64,000 bases of DNA, taken from Annona cherimola (lineage: Eukaryota; Streptophyta; Magnoliopsida; Magnoliales; Annonaceae). The notes beneath the pieces are model-generated. The model had not been told where the DNA came from and did not search any database. It worked only from the letters and a program-made list of their open reading frames with translations. Both the position numbers and the translations under genes were made by a program. Position 1 is the first letter of the stretch. The number at the start of each line of letters is the position of its first letter. Below are positions 46,352-56,507 of this stretch, in pieces. The stretch covers positions 48,475,174 through 48,539,173 of the forward strand of contig CM059975.1 of NCBI GenBank assembly GCA_030490835.1, given 5' to 3'.

Positions 46352-48108
46352 TGTTGGTCCCGAGTTAATGACAATTACCCAAGAGGGGAGGGGTGAATTG
46401 GGTATTTAAAAATTTAAAACTTTAATTAGAGATTTTACCCCGGTTTAGTTTAAACCCCTTTAATGAAACAAATCGAAAGCAATAAGATAATGAAAGCGGA
46501 AATGAAAAATAGTAGACAAGATTATAGTGGTTCGGGCAACCTTTTCCTACTCCACTCTTCCAAGCTCACACTCCCTTGTGACTTGGGTTCCACTATGTAT
46601 TCCATGAATACAACTAGAGTCTCCGCTCTCTTCTAGATTCTAGCTCTAGGGGGCATATACAACCAGAGCCTCCGCTCTCTTCTAGATTCTAGCTCTAGGG
46701 GGCGTGTATAACAAGCAACACAAGTAGGTGATGAGTTACACTCCAATCACAACCCTACTTGATATATCTTGGTTTGAAACACTGAACTCAAACCAAGCAC
46801 CAAAATCAAATAACAAGATGAATAGAAGAAATCTACACTTTACAGATTTGTGTAGCAAGTTTCAGCTCGAGGAAGAATCTGTAGAAGCAACGAATCGTAT
46901 TGCGTTGAAGCAAACAACAACTTTGAAGCTTGTTCTTCCTTTGAAAGTGTATAGATCACTTAATTGTAGAGAAAAGTGGATTGAAACTCTTAGTAGCACT
47001 TCTTTCCTCTTTTTCAGCTCTATCTTGTATCTATCCACGTTTGCTTGAGTGTCTATATATAAAGGAGGGAGATTTTTGAACGTTATGAAGTTAGTTGGCG
47101 CGTAATGAATGTTCCAACATTCAAAAATTCGAACGTTACGCCTCCAAGTCGCATGAGGAGTCGACTTCGTATATGACTTCACCCAAGTCGCATGCTGGAG
47201 TCGACTTCGTGTGCGACTTCAGCTGTTCTTCAGTTTCCAAGTCTGACCTCTGGGTCGACTTGGTTTGAGACTTGTCTTCAAGTCGATCTTGGAGTCGACT
47301 TCGGGTGCAACTTGGCTTCTTTCTTTTGCCAAGTCAGTTTGATCTTTGTTGAAGTGTCTCTTGCTTGCTTAACTTCTTCTTCTTCTTTTGTCTTTCAATA
47401 CTTGGAACTTATTTGTACAAAATTTCTTTAGCTTTAAGTCTAGAGAACTTGAAAAACTCGAATCTTGTATGAACAAATCCAATTTTGATTTATAATGGTT
47501 GAATCCATGTGTCTTGCTTGCTTTAAACTTGGATTAGTCTTCATATATTCAAGTTGAAAAATTTAGGTTGACTTTATCCTTAATTTGACTCAAGTTTATC
47601 TTGAAGTAGGCTTGTCCTTCGACTTGATCTTGAAGATCTACCTTGCCAAGTTGAAGTTGATGCTGGAGTCGACTTTGCCTGCGACTTCGCCCAAGTCGCA
47701 TGTGGAGTCGACTTTGGTTGCGACTTCAGAATCTTGGCAATCCAATTTCAACGCTGGAAGGAAATTGCATCTTGAAGTCGATACTGGAGTCAACTTCGTC
47801 TGCGACTTCACCCAAGTCGCAAGTGGAGTCAACTTCATCTGTGACTTCAGTATGTCCAAGTCCTCAATTTCAACGCTGTCCAAGAATTGTCATTTGAAGT
47901 CGCTGCTGGAGTCGACTTCGGGATCGACTTCACCTAAGTCGATGTCTAAGTCGACTTGGAGATCAACTTGATCTGTTATTCTTTGCATACCTTATTTTTA
48001 TATCCTTAAACATTGCACAAACAGATTAGTAGCTAATATTTACTCAAATTGTGTTGTTTAATCATCAAAACACATGGTTTGGATATTTTTCATTAATTGT
48101 TTCCAACA
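46352..48108 (-). mobile_element. 3' LTR of Sirevirus element A
   Basis: 1,757 bp on the minus strand from TGTTGGAAACAATTAATG (48108) to CTCGGGACCAACA (46352). The polypurine tract lies just upstream. It inserted into the RNase H of element B. Over the first about 195 bases from the LTR end, five substitutions and one indel separate it from the 5' LTR, about 97 per cent identity in the sample. The TATA box is at 47063-47054, with the palindrome array upstream of it (47145-47965). Confidence 0.92.
47145..47965 (-). repeat. GTCGAC palindrome array in the 3' LTR of element A
   Basis: Units such as CAAGTCGCATGNGGAGTCGAC with a GCGACTT arm, near 47145-47222, 47665-47730, 47775-47850 and 47895-47965, some decayed to GTCAAC. 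Same family as the arrays at 43, 34200 and 36130. Confidence 0.82.
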
Positions 48109-48541
48109 ATCTCCTTTTTTTGATGATTGACAAAACCAATTTGAGTTTATGTCTTCCAATATCCTATTTCGACATTTTTAGGATAATCATAAGTCATTTT
48201 ACTTTTTGAAAAAAAATAGAACATTAATGACTAGAGCAAACATAATAAATTAGAGCATAGAGCATTTGTAATTAGAGCATAATTCAAGTGATAATAAACT
48301 TTGCAAAAGTAATCAGAACATAAACAAACTTTTTCATAAGCAACCTTTTCATATATGATCAAAGAGTTTTATATAAGTTTCAAATGCAAATGAATCCTAT
48401 ATACAAGCTACCCAACCCAAAAACCTAAAAATCTAAACTCAAAACTCTCAAACTTCTCCCCCTTTTTTTTCAACCGATCAAATAGGGGTCGATTCGCAGA
48501 GATTTGGTGAATTGAAATGCAGATATAGGATAGGAAATTGG
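48109..48541 (-). promoter_or_regulatory. Element A 3' noncoding region with two polypurine tracts
   Basis: The minus strand has AAAAAAAGGAGAT against the LTR (48121-48109) and a better AAAAAAAAGGGGGAGAAG at 48470-48453. Between them is AT-rich sequence without a gene. Two tracts in this region match element B (37884 and 38240) and are a Sirevirus habit. Confidence 0.8.
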
Positions 48542-50059
48542 TCAGATTGGTCGAACATGGGTTGAGGAGTAAAATGATGAAACGGGTGCTGGGGTAGGAT
48601 CCAGTTCTGGTATGGGCTGATTTCGATGATGCTCGGATTCCAAGTAATAGCGAATGGTTTGAAGCTCCCGATCTATACGATCTTGGCGTGAATGCATATC
48701 TGTTATCGCATTTTGGACCCCGGCAATTTGGCTAGTTAGTCGGTCCTCTAACTGCTCAAGGTGAATTCGAATAGTGTTCACCGAAGTGTCGCATGATGGG
48801 AGATGTGGTGCGAGATCAGGAATCTGTGAACCGTGAGGTGAGCAGGAGCCATGTGACATGGGTGAGGCTGGATCTTCGGGAGCGTCTACATGTGGAGCAG
48901 GTTGCTCATCCTCTGGTGGCGGGGGCTGCTCCCCCTAAACCTGTGCATCCTCAACTTCCTCTTGAGCTGGTCTGCCCATTCTTTCTTGTATTTGCTCTGC
49001 TCTAAATTGCTCCACATTGATTTTCATGCGTTGGAGCAGGGCTTCGTTGATGGCATTCGTCGATTTCAGAACTTCAAACGGTTCACCATTAATGTCAACC
49101 CCATAGAATTCCAAGATCCTTATGATCCATGTTCCATATGGAAGAACCCCTCGTGGGTTGTCCTTCCTCGAGGCTAGTGCTTCCAAAAATAGTCGTGGTA
49201 TGCTGACCTTGACTTTATTCGTGACTTTCCAAAGAATTCCCACCTCCTGTGGGTTCAGCTGGTTTCTTCCACCACCCTTTGGATAGATGCAGTGGGCGAT
49301 GAGTAGCCGAAGGACCCTTAGCTTTGGGGATAGGTCCATGTAGTGCAGGAATTTAACTCCTGGATGATACTTGTTGCTCCGTGTTAGTTGATTATACATC
49401 TGATCCAGGGTTACATCCTCAGGAAGCTGCCCTTCTTCGTACGGTACATGTAGGATTCTTCCTACTTTCATCAATGCATTTCCTAGACTTGTTGTTCCCA
49501 TAGTTCCTAAGAACATTTCCACTCCTTTCACATATGTGTTAAAGGAGTTATCATCCCATAAGTAGTAGAATATCCTAGTCAGGTCGGGATATACTCTGTC
49601 GTCTGCTTTTAGCAAACTAGTCCAGCCTTGGAAATCTAACAGTTCTTCAATTCCAAATTCATAATCGCTCAAGAACTTGAAGTCTAAAATTTTTAGAATG
49701 AATACCTTCCGTTCATAGAACGATTTGTAGAATCGGCTGTACTGTAATTCAGTCTTGAAATATGTCGTAGGCATCTTCAAGACTTGACCTTTGGTAGCAG
49801 GAGTCCCTCTTCTCCTATCTCCAGTATCAGTACTTCTAGTTTGATTTTCGAACCCTTGAGCTCCTGCTGTAGATGGAGTAGCAATCTGGAACCGAACCCG
49901 TCGACTTATGGAAGTTGATGGTTCCTCCCGAGTTCGTTTCGTAGGAGTCCGTTGTCTCCTGGGAATGTCCTCCTCAGTTTGGGAGTTTGTTTGTCTGGGT
50001 ACGGGCCTTAGTGATGGCTTCAACACAGCTAGTTTAGGCAGTCGGGATTTAGGAGCCAT
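48542..50059 (-). pseudogene. Element A third ORF (putative plant transposon protein), one in-frame stop
   Basis: The likely start is the ATG at 50059 (MAPKSRLPKL); the frame is open further upstream, but only through a GA-rich leader. The frame reads to 48542, about 505 codons, broken only by TAG at 48937-48935 (EDAQV then GEQPPPP). The N-terminal 110 residues are basic and low in complexity. The central part (residues about 120-340) is the conserved domain with FQGWTSLLKADDRVYPDL, YNQLTRSNKYHPG, LNPQEVGILWKV and PRGVLPYGTWI. After a Pro/Gln-rich linker, a probable coiled coil (LEQLEDRLTSQIAG through YYLE) closes the protein. It lies between RNase H and the 3' LTR, where some Sireviruses carry an envelope-like gene. 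I see no signal peptide or membrane helix, so an envelope role is not supported. Function unknown. Confidence 0.78.
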
Positions 50060-50099
50060 TTGAGATGGATTTTGGGAAATGAGATTTTCAAATAGACTT

Positions 50100-50290
50100 G
50101 AGAGAGGAATAGAGAGATCAATGGAGAGAACAGAGAGGGATGGATGGATTGAGAGAGAGAGAGAGAGTTCAGTGAGGAGAGATGGAGAGAGAGATGGAGA
50201 CAAATAGAGATCGAGAGCTGAGAGAGTAGTGAAAGGGAATCTGAGAGAGAGAGAAAGAATCAGAGAAGAAAGGAAAGCCGGAGAAATGCC
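50100..50290 (-). repeat. GA/CT-rich low-complexity leader
   Basis: Plus-strand GAGAGAGA tracts, with a (GA)7 run near 50153-50167 and many GGAGAGA words. Located upstream of the third ORF start on the minus strand. Confidence 0.75.
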
Positions 50291-50414
50291 GGAGAGAAGA
50301 AAACGAGATGGAAGGAGAAAATGAGAGAGAGAAGGCTGCTGGCGTGGGAAAAATGAGAGAAAATGAGAGAAAAAAAGAAAGAAGAAGGAGAAGGCCGGAA
50401 GGTCAACGGTCGCG

Positions 50415-50560
50415 CGCGCGGAGTCGACTTTGCCCTAGGCGAAGTTGACTTCATCCCAGTGGAGTCGACTTCACCCAGAGGCGGAGTCGACTTCACTATG
50501 CCCAAGTCGACTTCAGTGGAGTCGACTTGGTGGCCTCGGAGTCGACTTGGCTTATCGACT
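50415..50560 (-). repeat. GTCGAC palindrome array between pol and the third ORF
   Basis: Six GTCGAC centres (and one GTTGAC) in about 145 bases, with AAGTCGACTCC/GGAGTCGACTT halves as in the LTR arrays, preceded on the plus strand by a CGCGCGCG run (50413-50420). It lies in the internal region, about 2.4 kb from the 3' LTR. Confidence 0.85.
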
Positions 50561-50599
50561 TGAATAAGTCTATTTTTCATCTAACTTTTCCTAAGTTAA

Positions 50600-51240
50600 C
50601 TTAATCATCCCCATATCATTTCTAATTTTGTAAAATGATTCCTTTGCTAAAGGTTTGGTGAATATATCAGCAATTTGATCCTCAGTTTTCACATATTCCA
50701 AACAAACATCATGATTTTCAACATGTTCACGAATAAAATTATGTCTTACATCTGTGTTTGGTTCTTGAATGCAATACTGGTTTTTTAGTTAAACGAATTG
50801 CACTTGTATTGTCACATTTAATTGGAATGTTACAATAATCAATACCATAGTCTTTCAATTGTTGTTTCGTCCAAAGTAGTTGGGCACAACAACTCCCGGC
50901 GGCTATATATTCGGCTTCTGCCGTAGATAAAGCAACACTAGTTTGTTTCCTTGAATACCATGAAACCAACATATTTCCAAGAAATTGACAAGTTCCACTA
51001 GTACTCTTTCTATCTACTTTGTAACTGACAAAATCCGCATCCGAGTAGCCGATTAAATCAAACGTTGACCCCTTTGGATACCATAGTCCAAGATTAGTGG
51101 TATTTATCAAATATTTAAAAATTCTTTTTACAGCCAATAAATGTGATTCTTTAGGACATGCTTGGAATCTAGAACACATACATATACTGAAAAGAATATC
51201 CGGTTTAGAAGCAGTTAAATACAACAATGATCATATCATA
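50600..51240 (-). pseudogene. Element A RNase H
   Basis: On the minus strand, from YLTASKPDILFSI through GYSDADFV, STSGTCQFLG and STAEAEYIAAGSC to CDNTSAIRL and HSRTKH, in the standard copia order. The acidic residues of the RNase H site (D in YSDADF, E in TAEAEY, D in CDNTSA) are present. Near 50757 one base is lost or gained after HSRTKH, and the true end (VRHNFIREHVENHDVCLEY through NDMGMIKLT, then stop) continues in another frame to about 50600. Confidence 0.85.
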
Positions 51241-52030
51241 CTTCTATAAAGTTTTTGATCGATACATTTACCGTTTTCGTCCGTGTCGATCTTGATTGTT
51301 GAACTCATTGGAATATTTGCTCCTTTGCTAGTTTGCATTCTAAATTTCTTTAGCATTTCTTTGATGTACTTGGACTAATTTATGAATATTCCTACGGCTT
51401 GTTGCTTGATTTAGAGTCCAAGGAAGAAATTTAATTCTCCCATCATGCTCATTTCAAGTTCGCTTTGCATAATCTTAGAAAATTCTTGGCACAGAGTTTC
51501 ATCAATAGCATCAAATATTATATCATCTACATAGATTTGCACAATTAAAATATTTTTACTTTTATACTTAATGAATAAAGTAGTATCAACTTTTCCTCTT
51601 TGAAATTCATGATCAATCAAAAATCTATTTAACCTTTCATACCAAGCTCGTGGGGCTTGTTTTAGTCCATATAATGCTTTGGTCAGCTTATAAATATATT
51701 TGATTGATCCTTTTCTTCAAATCCAGGGGGTTGTTCAACATATACTTCTTCATTCAAGTACCCATTCAAAAATGCGCTTTTCACATCCATTTGAAATAAT
51801 TTGAAATTCATGTGAGAAGCAAATGCTAGTAAAATGCGTATGGCTTCTAATCTAGCCACGGGTGCATATGATTCTTCAAAATCAGTCCCTTCTTCCTGGG
51901 AATACCCTTTGGCTACTAGTCTAGCTTTGTTTCTTATTACAAGTTCGCTTTCGTCCAATTTGTTCCTAAATACCCATTTGGTACCAATAATGGTATAATC
52001 ATTTGGTCTAGGAACTAAATGTCATACATT
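51241..52030 (-). pseudogene. Element A reverse transcriptase (Ty1/copia)
   Basis: Minus-strand order: [56 protein letters not shown], a QAPRAWYERL stretch, DTTLFIKYKSKNILIVQIYV with the catalytic YVDD (about 51530), and GELNFFLGL. It would copy element RNA into DNA. Stops appear near 51683 (FIS then stop), 51411 and further down (IFIN then stop), so it cannot make a full enzyme. The domain lies between integrase and RNase H, as expected for Ty1/copia. Confidence 0.87.
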
Positions 52031-53640
52031 ATTTCTTTCAAATTGATTTAGCTCTTCTTGCATTGCAATAATTCTGTTTTCATCATTAAGAGCTTGTTTA
52101 ATAGTGGTTGGTTCAATTTTTGACACAAATGCATATTGTCCACAAATATTTTGTTTTGATCTCCTAGTTTTTACTCCTTCATAAATATTTCCAATGACTT
52201 GCTCAATTGGATGGGCATTTTTGAATTTCAAATCAATTGGAGGTTTGTAGGAGTCATGACCTTCACTTACCTCTTCCTCCATGGGGTTTTCTGGCTTGAG
52301 CTCGGTTTCCTTTTGTTGTTCTTGTTGTTTTACTTTTATATCATCTGCATCACTTAGTTCATCCTCCTTTCTCGGAGTTTGGTTAAATTCATCAAAAACA
52401 ACATGTATTGATTCTTATACTATTTGATTTCTTTTGTTGAAAAATCCTATATGCTTTGCTATTTGATGAATAACCTAAGAAAATAGCTTTATCACTTTTG
52501 GCATCTAATTTTCCAAAATTTATTTTTCCATTATTTAAAACATAACAAGTACATCCAAAAGTATGAAAATATGATATGTTTGGTTTTCTACCTTTCCAAA
52601 GTTCATATGGGGTCTTTTTCAATATTGCTCTAATGGTAACTCGATTTAATACATGATAAGATGTATTTACAGCTTCATCCCAAAATTTTTTGGACAATTT
52701 ACTCTCATTTAGCATGGTTCTAGCCATTTCTTGTATTGTCCGGTTTTTCCTTTCAACAACTCTGTTTTGTTGAGGAGTTCTTGGTGCAGAAAATGTATGG
52801 TGAATTCCTTTTTCATTGCAAAATTCTATGAATCGATTATTTTCAAATTCACCACCATGATCACTTCTAATGGAAATGATCGAACTTTATTTTTCATTTT
52901 GCACCAAATTTAAAAACGTGACAAACATAGAAAATGCTTCGTCTTTGCTAGCTAAGAGTATAATCCAAGTAAATCTTGAAAAATCATCAACAATTACATA
53001 CATGTACTTTTTCCCACGAAGAGTTAAAATGTCTGATGGCCCATAAAGATCCATATGTAACAACTCAAGTGGTCTAGTTGTTGAAATTTTCTTTTTGGTA
53101 GAAAATGACATTTTGGGTTGTTTAGATAGTTAACAAGCTTTACAAATTTTATCCTTGTCATATTTGAGCTTTAGTAACCCTTGTACTAGATTCTTTTTCC
53201 ACAACGTTTTAATATTTGACATATTTATATGTCCAAGCATTGTATGTCATATCCATGGATCATTTTCTATGGCTATTAGATATTTCCCTTCTAGTTCCTC
53301 AAGGCAAACCAAATATACATTTCCATGTCTTTTGCCACAAAATACTATGTGTTCATCATAAAAAACATTACATATAGAGGATTCAAATACAACTTTATAT
53401 CCTTTATCACGTAATTGACTAATACTCATTAGGTTGTGTTTGAGTCCTTCAACAAATAGTACATCTTCAATACATGCATTTGAAATACCATAAACATTTC
53501 CTTTACCTTTTATTTTACCTTTTTCATTATTTTCGAAAGCTACTGTTCATTCATTGCATGGGTTGATCTTATGGAATAGTCTTTTTTCTCCTGTCATATG
53601 TTTTTTGCAATTACTATCATAAACCATATGTTATTGGCCT
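52031..53640 (-). pseudogene. Element A protease end, gag-pre-integrase and integrase
   Basis: The minus strand begins with the protease motif VYDSNCKKHMTGEK, where Asn replaces the expected Gly of the D-S-G triad. Then come the gag-pre-integrase region (LFVEGLKHNLMSISQLRDKG) and a zinc-binding HHCC-like part (LGHINMSNIKTL ... DKICKAC). The integrase core has Asp in LHMDLYGP, Asp in RSDHGGEF and, 35 residues later, Glu in VVERKN, the complete D,D35E triad. The C-terminal part (DAKSDKAIFLGYSSNSKAYR) is followed by a frameshift. Stops interrupt at several sites, for example after NPCNE, after NDPWI and after VQNEK. It is inactive. Confidence 0.87.
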
Positions 53641-55506
53641 TAGCTTTAAGACAAACCTGCAAAAATTAAGTCAAGTGGAGCTCATCCTTTTGGTACCCAT
53701 TTTATGGGTCCATTTGGGTTAGTTATCCTTTGGAGTCTATGTTGGTCTACCTTTGAAGCCATAAATCAAATGCTTTTCAGCATCCAAACCAATTTTGCAC
53801 CAAGGTTTTGCAATTTTCTCAATTTGCATTGATAAACCTTGTGTCCTAACTTGTTGCAAAAATTACAAGCTCCCGGAAGTCTAGAAATAGGAAGCCATTT
53901 GGTAATTTGTTCCTCGGTTGGTCTTTTGATCCAAACTACTTGATTTATCTTAGGTTTAGTATAAATGGGTTTGGCGTTGTTTCTCGGAGCATTAGATTTC
54001 TCTTGCTCAAATGTATTATACCCAAGTCCTTTCTTGCAAGTTTGGGTTGTCATTTTTAGGAACATTTTTCACATTTTCTCCTGGATTAGAAAACTTGACA
54101 AGCGATTCATTTAATGATTCATTTTCCTTTTTGAGTTTCTCTAACTTAACTTCCAAGGTATTCTTTTCACTTTTTAATTTATTTATCTTTTCAGCAAGTT
54201 TACCATTCACAATTATTACTGCATCACATTGTCTTTTCTTTATTGTAAACTTGTTTCCTAATTTCTTTATTTCCTCATATAATGAATCATAGGCTTGTTG
54301 AAGTTCTTCCAATTCATCACATTTTGAGGCATTCATTTGTAGAAGAGAAAATTGAAAAGATTTTTGTTTGGAGGTTATCTCTTGACTACTTGTGCAGTTC
54401 GTTGAAGTAGCTTAATCCTCCAAGATTTCCGTGGCTGCAAAACATATGTTGGAATTTGCTATGCAACAAATTCTTGCGCAATCTGCTTCACATTCTTCAC
54501 TTGAAGAGCTACATGTTGTAGGTTCCTCTTCATTTACGTACATGCCTCTTCCTTTGTTTCTTTAAAATTTTCTGTTATCGCCTCGATCTTTTCTTTGCTC
54601 CTTTGCTTTATTTTCTTTGGGCGTTGGGCATTGGGCTTGCATGTGCCCCGAACCACCACACCGGTAACATTTTTTTGATTCTTTCTTTTTCCCTTTAGAA
54701 TTTCTTTCTTTAAAGTTTCTGAAATTTCTACCTTTCCTTACAAATTTTCTGAACCGTTTTGTAAGTAAGGCAATTTCATCGTCGTTTTGTGATGATGAGG
54801 TGGTGTCATTCGAGTCTTGTGCAGCTTTCAAGGAAATGGCTCTTTTGCCTTTGTGGTGATCCGCGTTTCTTTTTTTGATTAACTCATGTGACATTAACGA
54901 GCTAATAAGGTCTTCCAACTTCAATATGTTTAGGTCCTTGGCTTCTTCTATTGCCGTGATTTTTGGAATCCATGATTTGGGTAGTGCCCTTAGAATCTTC
55001 ATGACCTGTTCAGATTCAGAAATTTCCTTTCCTAGCCCTTTCAAGGCATTAGTAATCTTAGAAAATCTAGCAAACATTTCAGAAATATTTTATGTTTCTA
55101 GCATTCTAAAGTTTTCCAATTCTCCAATCAAAATATTTCTCCTTATCCCTTGGACTTGAGAAGTTCCTTCATAGATGGATGTTAGTGTATCCCATATCTC
55201 TTTGGCAGTTAAACAAGAGGATACTCTATCATATTCGGAAGCCGTAAGAGCACAAAATAATGAATTCATAGCCTTGGCATTGCACTTTACAATTTTCACT
55301 TCCTCATTGGTCCATTTGGAGGCTCTTTCATCAATAGGCAAAGTCACACCGTATTGGATTGCAATCCAAGAGTCCATATCTATAGCCATGATGAGTTGTT
55401 TCATACGTAGCTTCTAATATCCAAAATTATTCCCATCAAACAATGGTGGCCTAGTAAAGGATTGACCTTTGACAAATGCGGGAACGGAAGTGGATTGGGA
55501 TGCCAT
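53641..55506 (-). pseudogene. Element A gag (Sirevirus type)
   Basis: The likely start is ATG at 55506 (MASQSTSVPAFVKGQSF). The first part is a copia-type gag domain (PPLFDGNNFGY, then MDSWIAIQYG, LTSIYEGTSQVQG, ILRALPKSWIPKI). The first CCHC knuckle CYRCGGSGHMQAQC is at 54669-54628. A Lys/Glu-rich probable coiled coil (LEELQQAYDSLYEEIKKLGN through LKKENESLNESL) is followed by a second CCHC knuckle CNFCNKLGHKVYQC at 53867-53826. Two knuckles and a coiled coil suit Sirevirus gag, which forms the particle. Stops: TAG in place of Trp after NNFGY (residue 31), another after RMLET (55090), more near 54559, 54412 and 54016. Confidence 0.87.
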
Positions 55507-55541
55507 ATCAAAAAGATCTCTTTGGTAAAACTCAAAGACCT

Positions 55542-55553
55542 GCTCTGATACCA
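55542..55553 (-). promoter_or_regulatory. Primer binding site of element A, tRNA-iMet type
   Basis: The minus strand reads TGGTATCAGAGC, two bases after the LTR end ACCAACA. It is complementary to the 3' end of plant initiator tRNA-Met, the usual copia primer, and fixes the orientation and the 5' LTR border. Confidence 0.92.
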
Positions 55554-55555
55554 CT

Positions 55556-56250
55556 TGTTGGTCCCGAGTTAATGACAATTACCCAAGAGGGGAGGGGTGA
55601 ATTGGGTATTTAAAAATTTAAAATTTTAATTAGAGATTTTACCCCGGTTTAGTTTAAACCCCTTTAATGAAACAAATAAAAAGCAATAAGATAATGAAAG
55701 CGGAAATGAAAAACAGTAGACAAGATTTATAGTGGTTCGAGCAACCTTTTCCTACTCCACTCTTCCAAGCTCACACTCCCTTGTGACTTGGGTTCCACTA
55801 TGTATTCCGCGAATACAACTAGAGTCTCCGCTCTCTTCTAGATTCTAGCTCTAGGGGGCATATACAACCAGAACTTTTGCTCTCTTCTAGATTCTAGCTT
55901 TAGGGGGCGTGTATAACAAGCAACACAAGTAGGTGATGAGTTACACTTCAATCACAACCCTACTTGCTATATCTTGGTTTGAAACAGCGAACTCAAACCA
56001 AGCACCAAAATCAAATAACAAGATGAAATAGAAGAAACTACACTTTACAGATTTGTGTAGCAAGTTTCAGCTCGAGAAAGAATCTGTAGAAGCAACGAAT
56101 CATATTACGTTGAAGCAAACAACAACTTTGAAGCTTGTTCTTCCTTTGAAAGTGTATAGATCACTTAATTCTAGAGAAAAGTGGATTGAAACTCTTAGTA
56201 GCACTTCTTTCCTCTTTTTCAGCTCTATCTTGTATCTATCCACGTTTGCT
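55556..56250 (-). mobile_element. 5' LTR of element A, truncated
   Basis: About 695 bp colinear with 46352-47050 of the 3' LTR, then an abrupt change after CACGTTTGCT at 56250, before the TATA box. The promoter and palindrome array of the 5' LTR are therefore gone, so element A cannot be transcribed from its own 5' end. Confidence 0.9.
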
Positions 56251-56507
56251 CGATTATCAAAGCTCATTATCAAATCATATCATGCTCATTATCAAAGCAT
56301 CCACTCATGAAACAAAGTCTTAGCATCTTAACATGCCAATTCACACAATCACAATCATGTGATATTATTCATCATCATAAATTTCACAACTATCATCATC
56401 ATATATCATGCATCCTATCATCATAATCACTTATGCATATCATATTTAATCATTACACTTAAACTTTTCCACGCCTATTTACCAGTCTAGGCTCTAATAC
56501 AAAGCTC
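56251..56507 (-). mobile_element. T-family internal 5' region with decayed primer site
   Basis: Nearly the same sequence as 61500-61760: CATGCTCATTATCAAAGCATCC, ATGTGATATTATTC, ACGCCTATTTACCAGTC. The primer site next to the LTR is decayed (plus strand GCTCTAATACAA against GCTCTGATACCA). It shows that the LTR at 56508 also served as, or was joined to, a 5' LTR. Confidence 0.8.

Noticed and set aside
48542..50059. Third ORF as a true envelope gene
   Set aside because: No signal peptide, membrane segment or cleavage site is visible; position alone does not support an envelope function.
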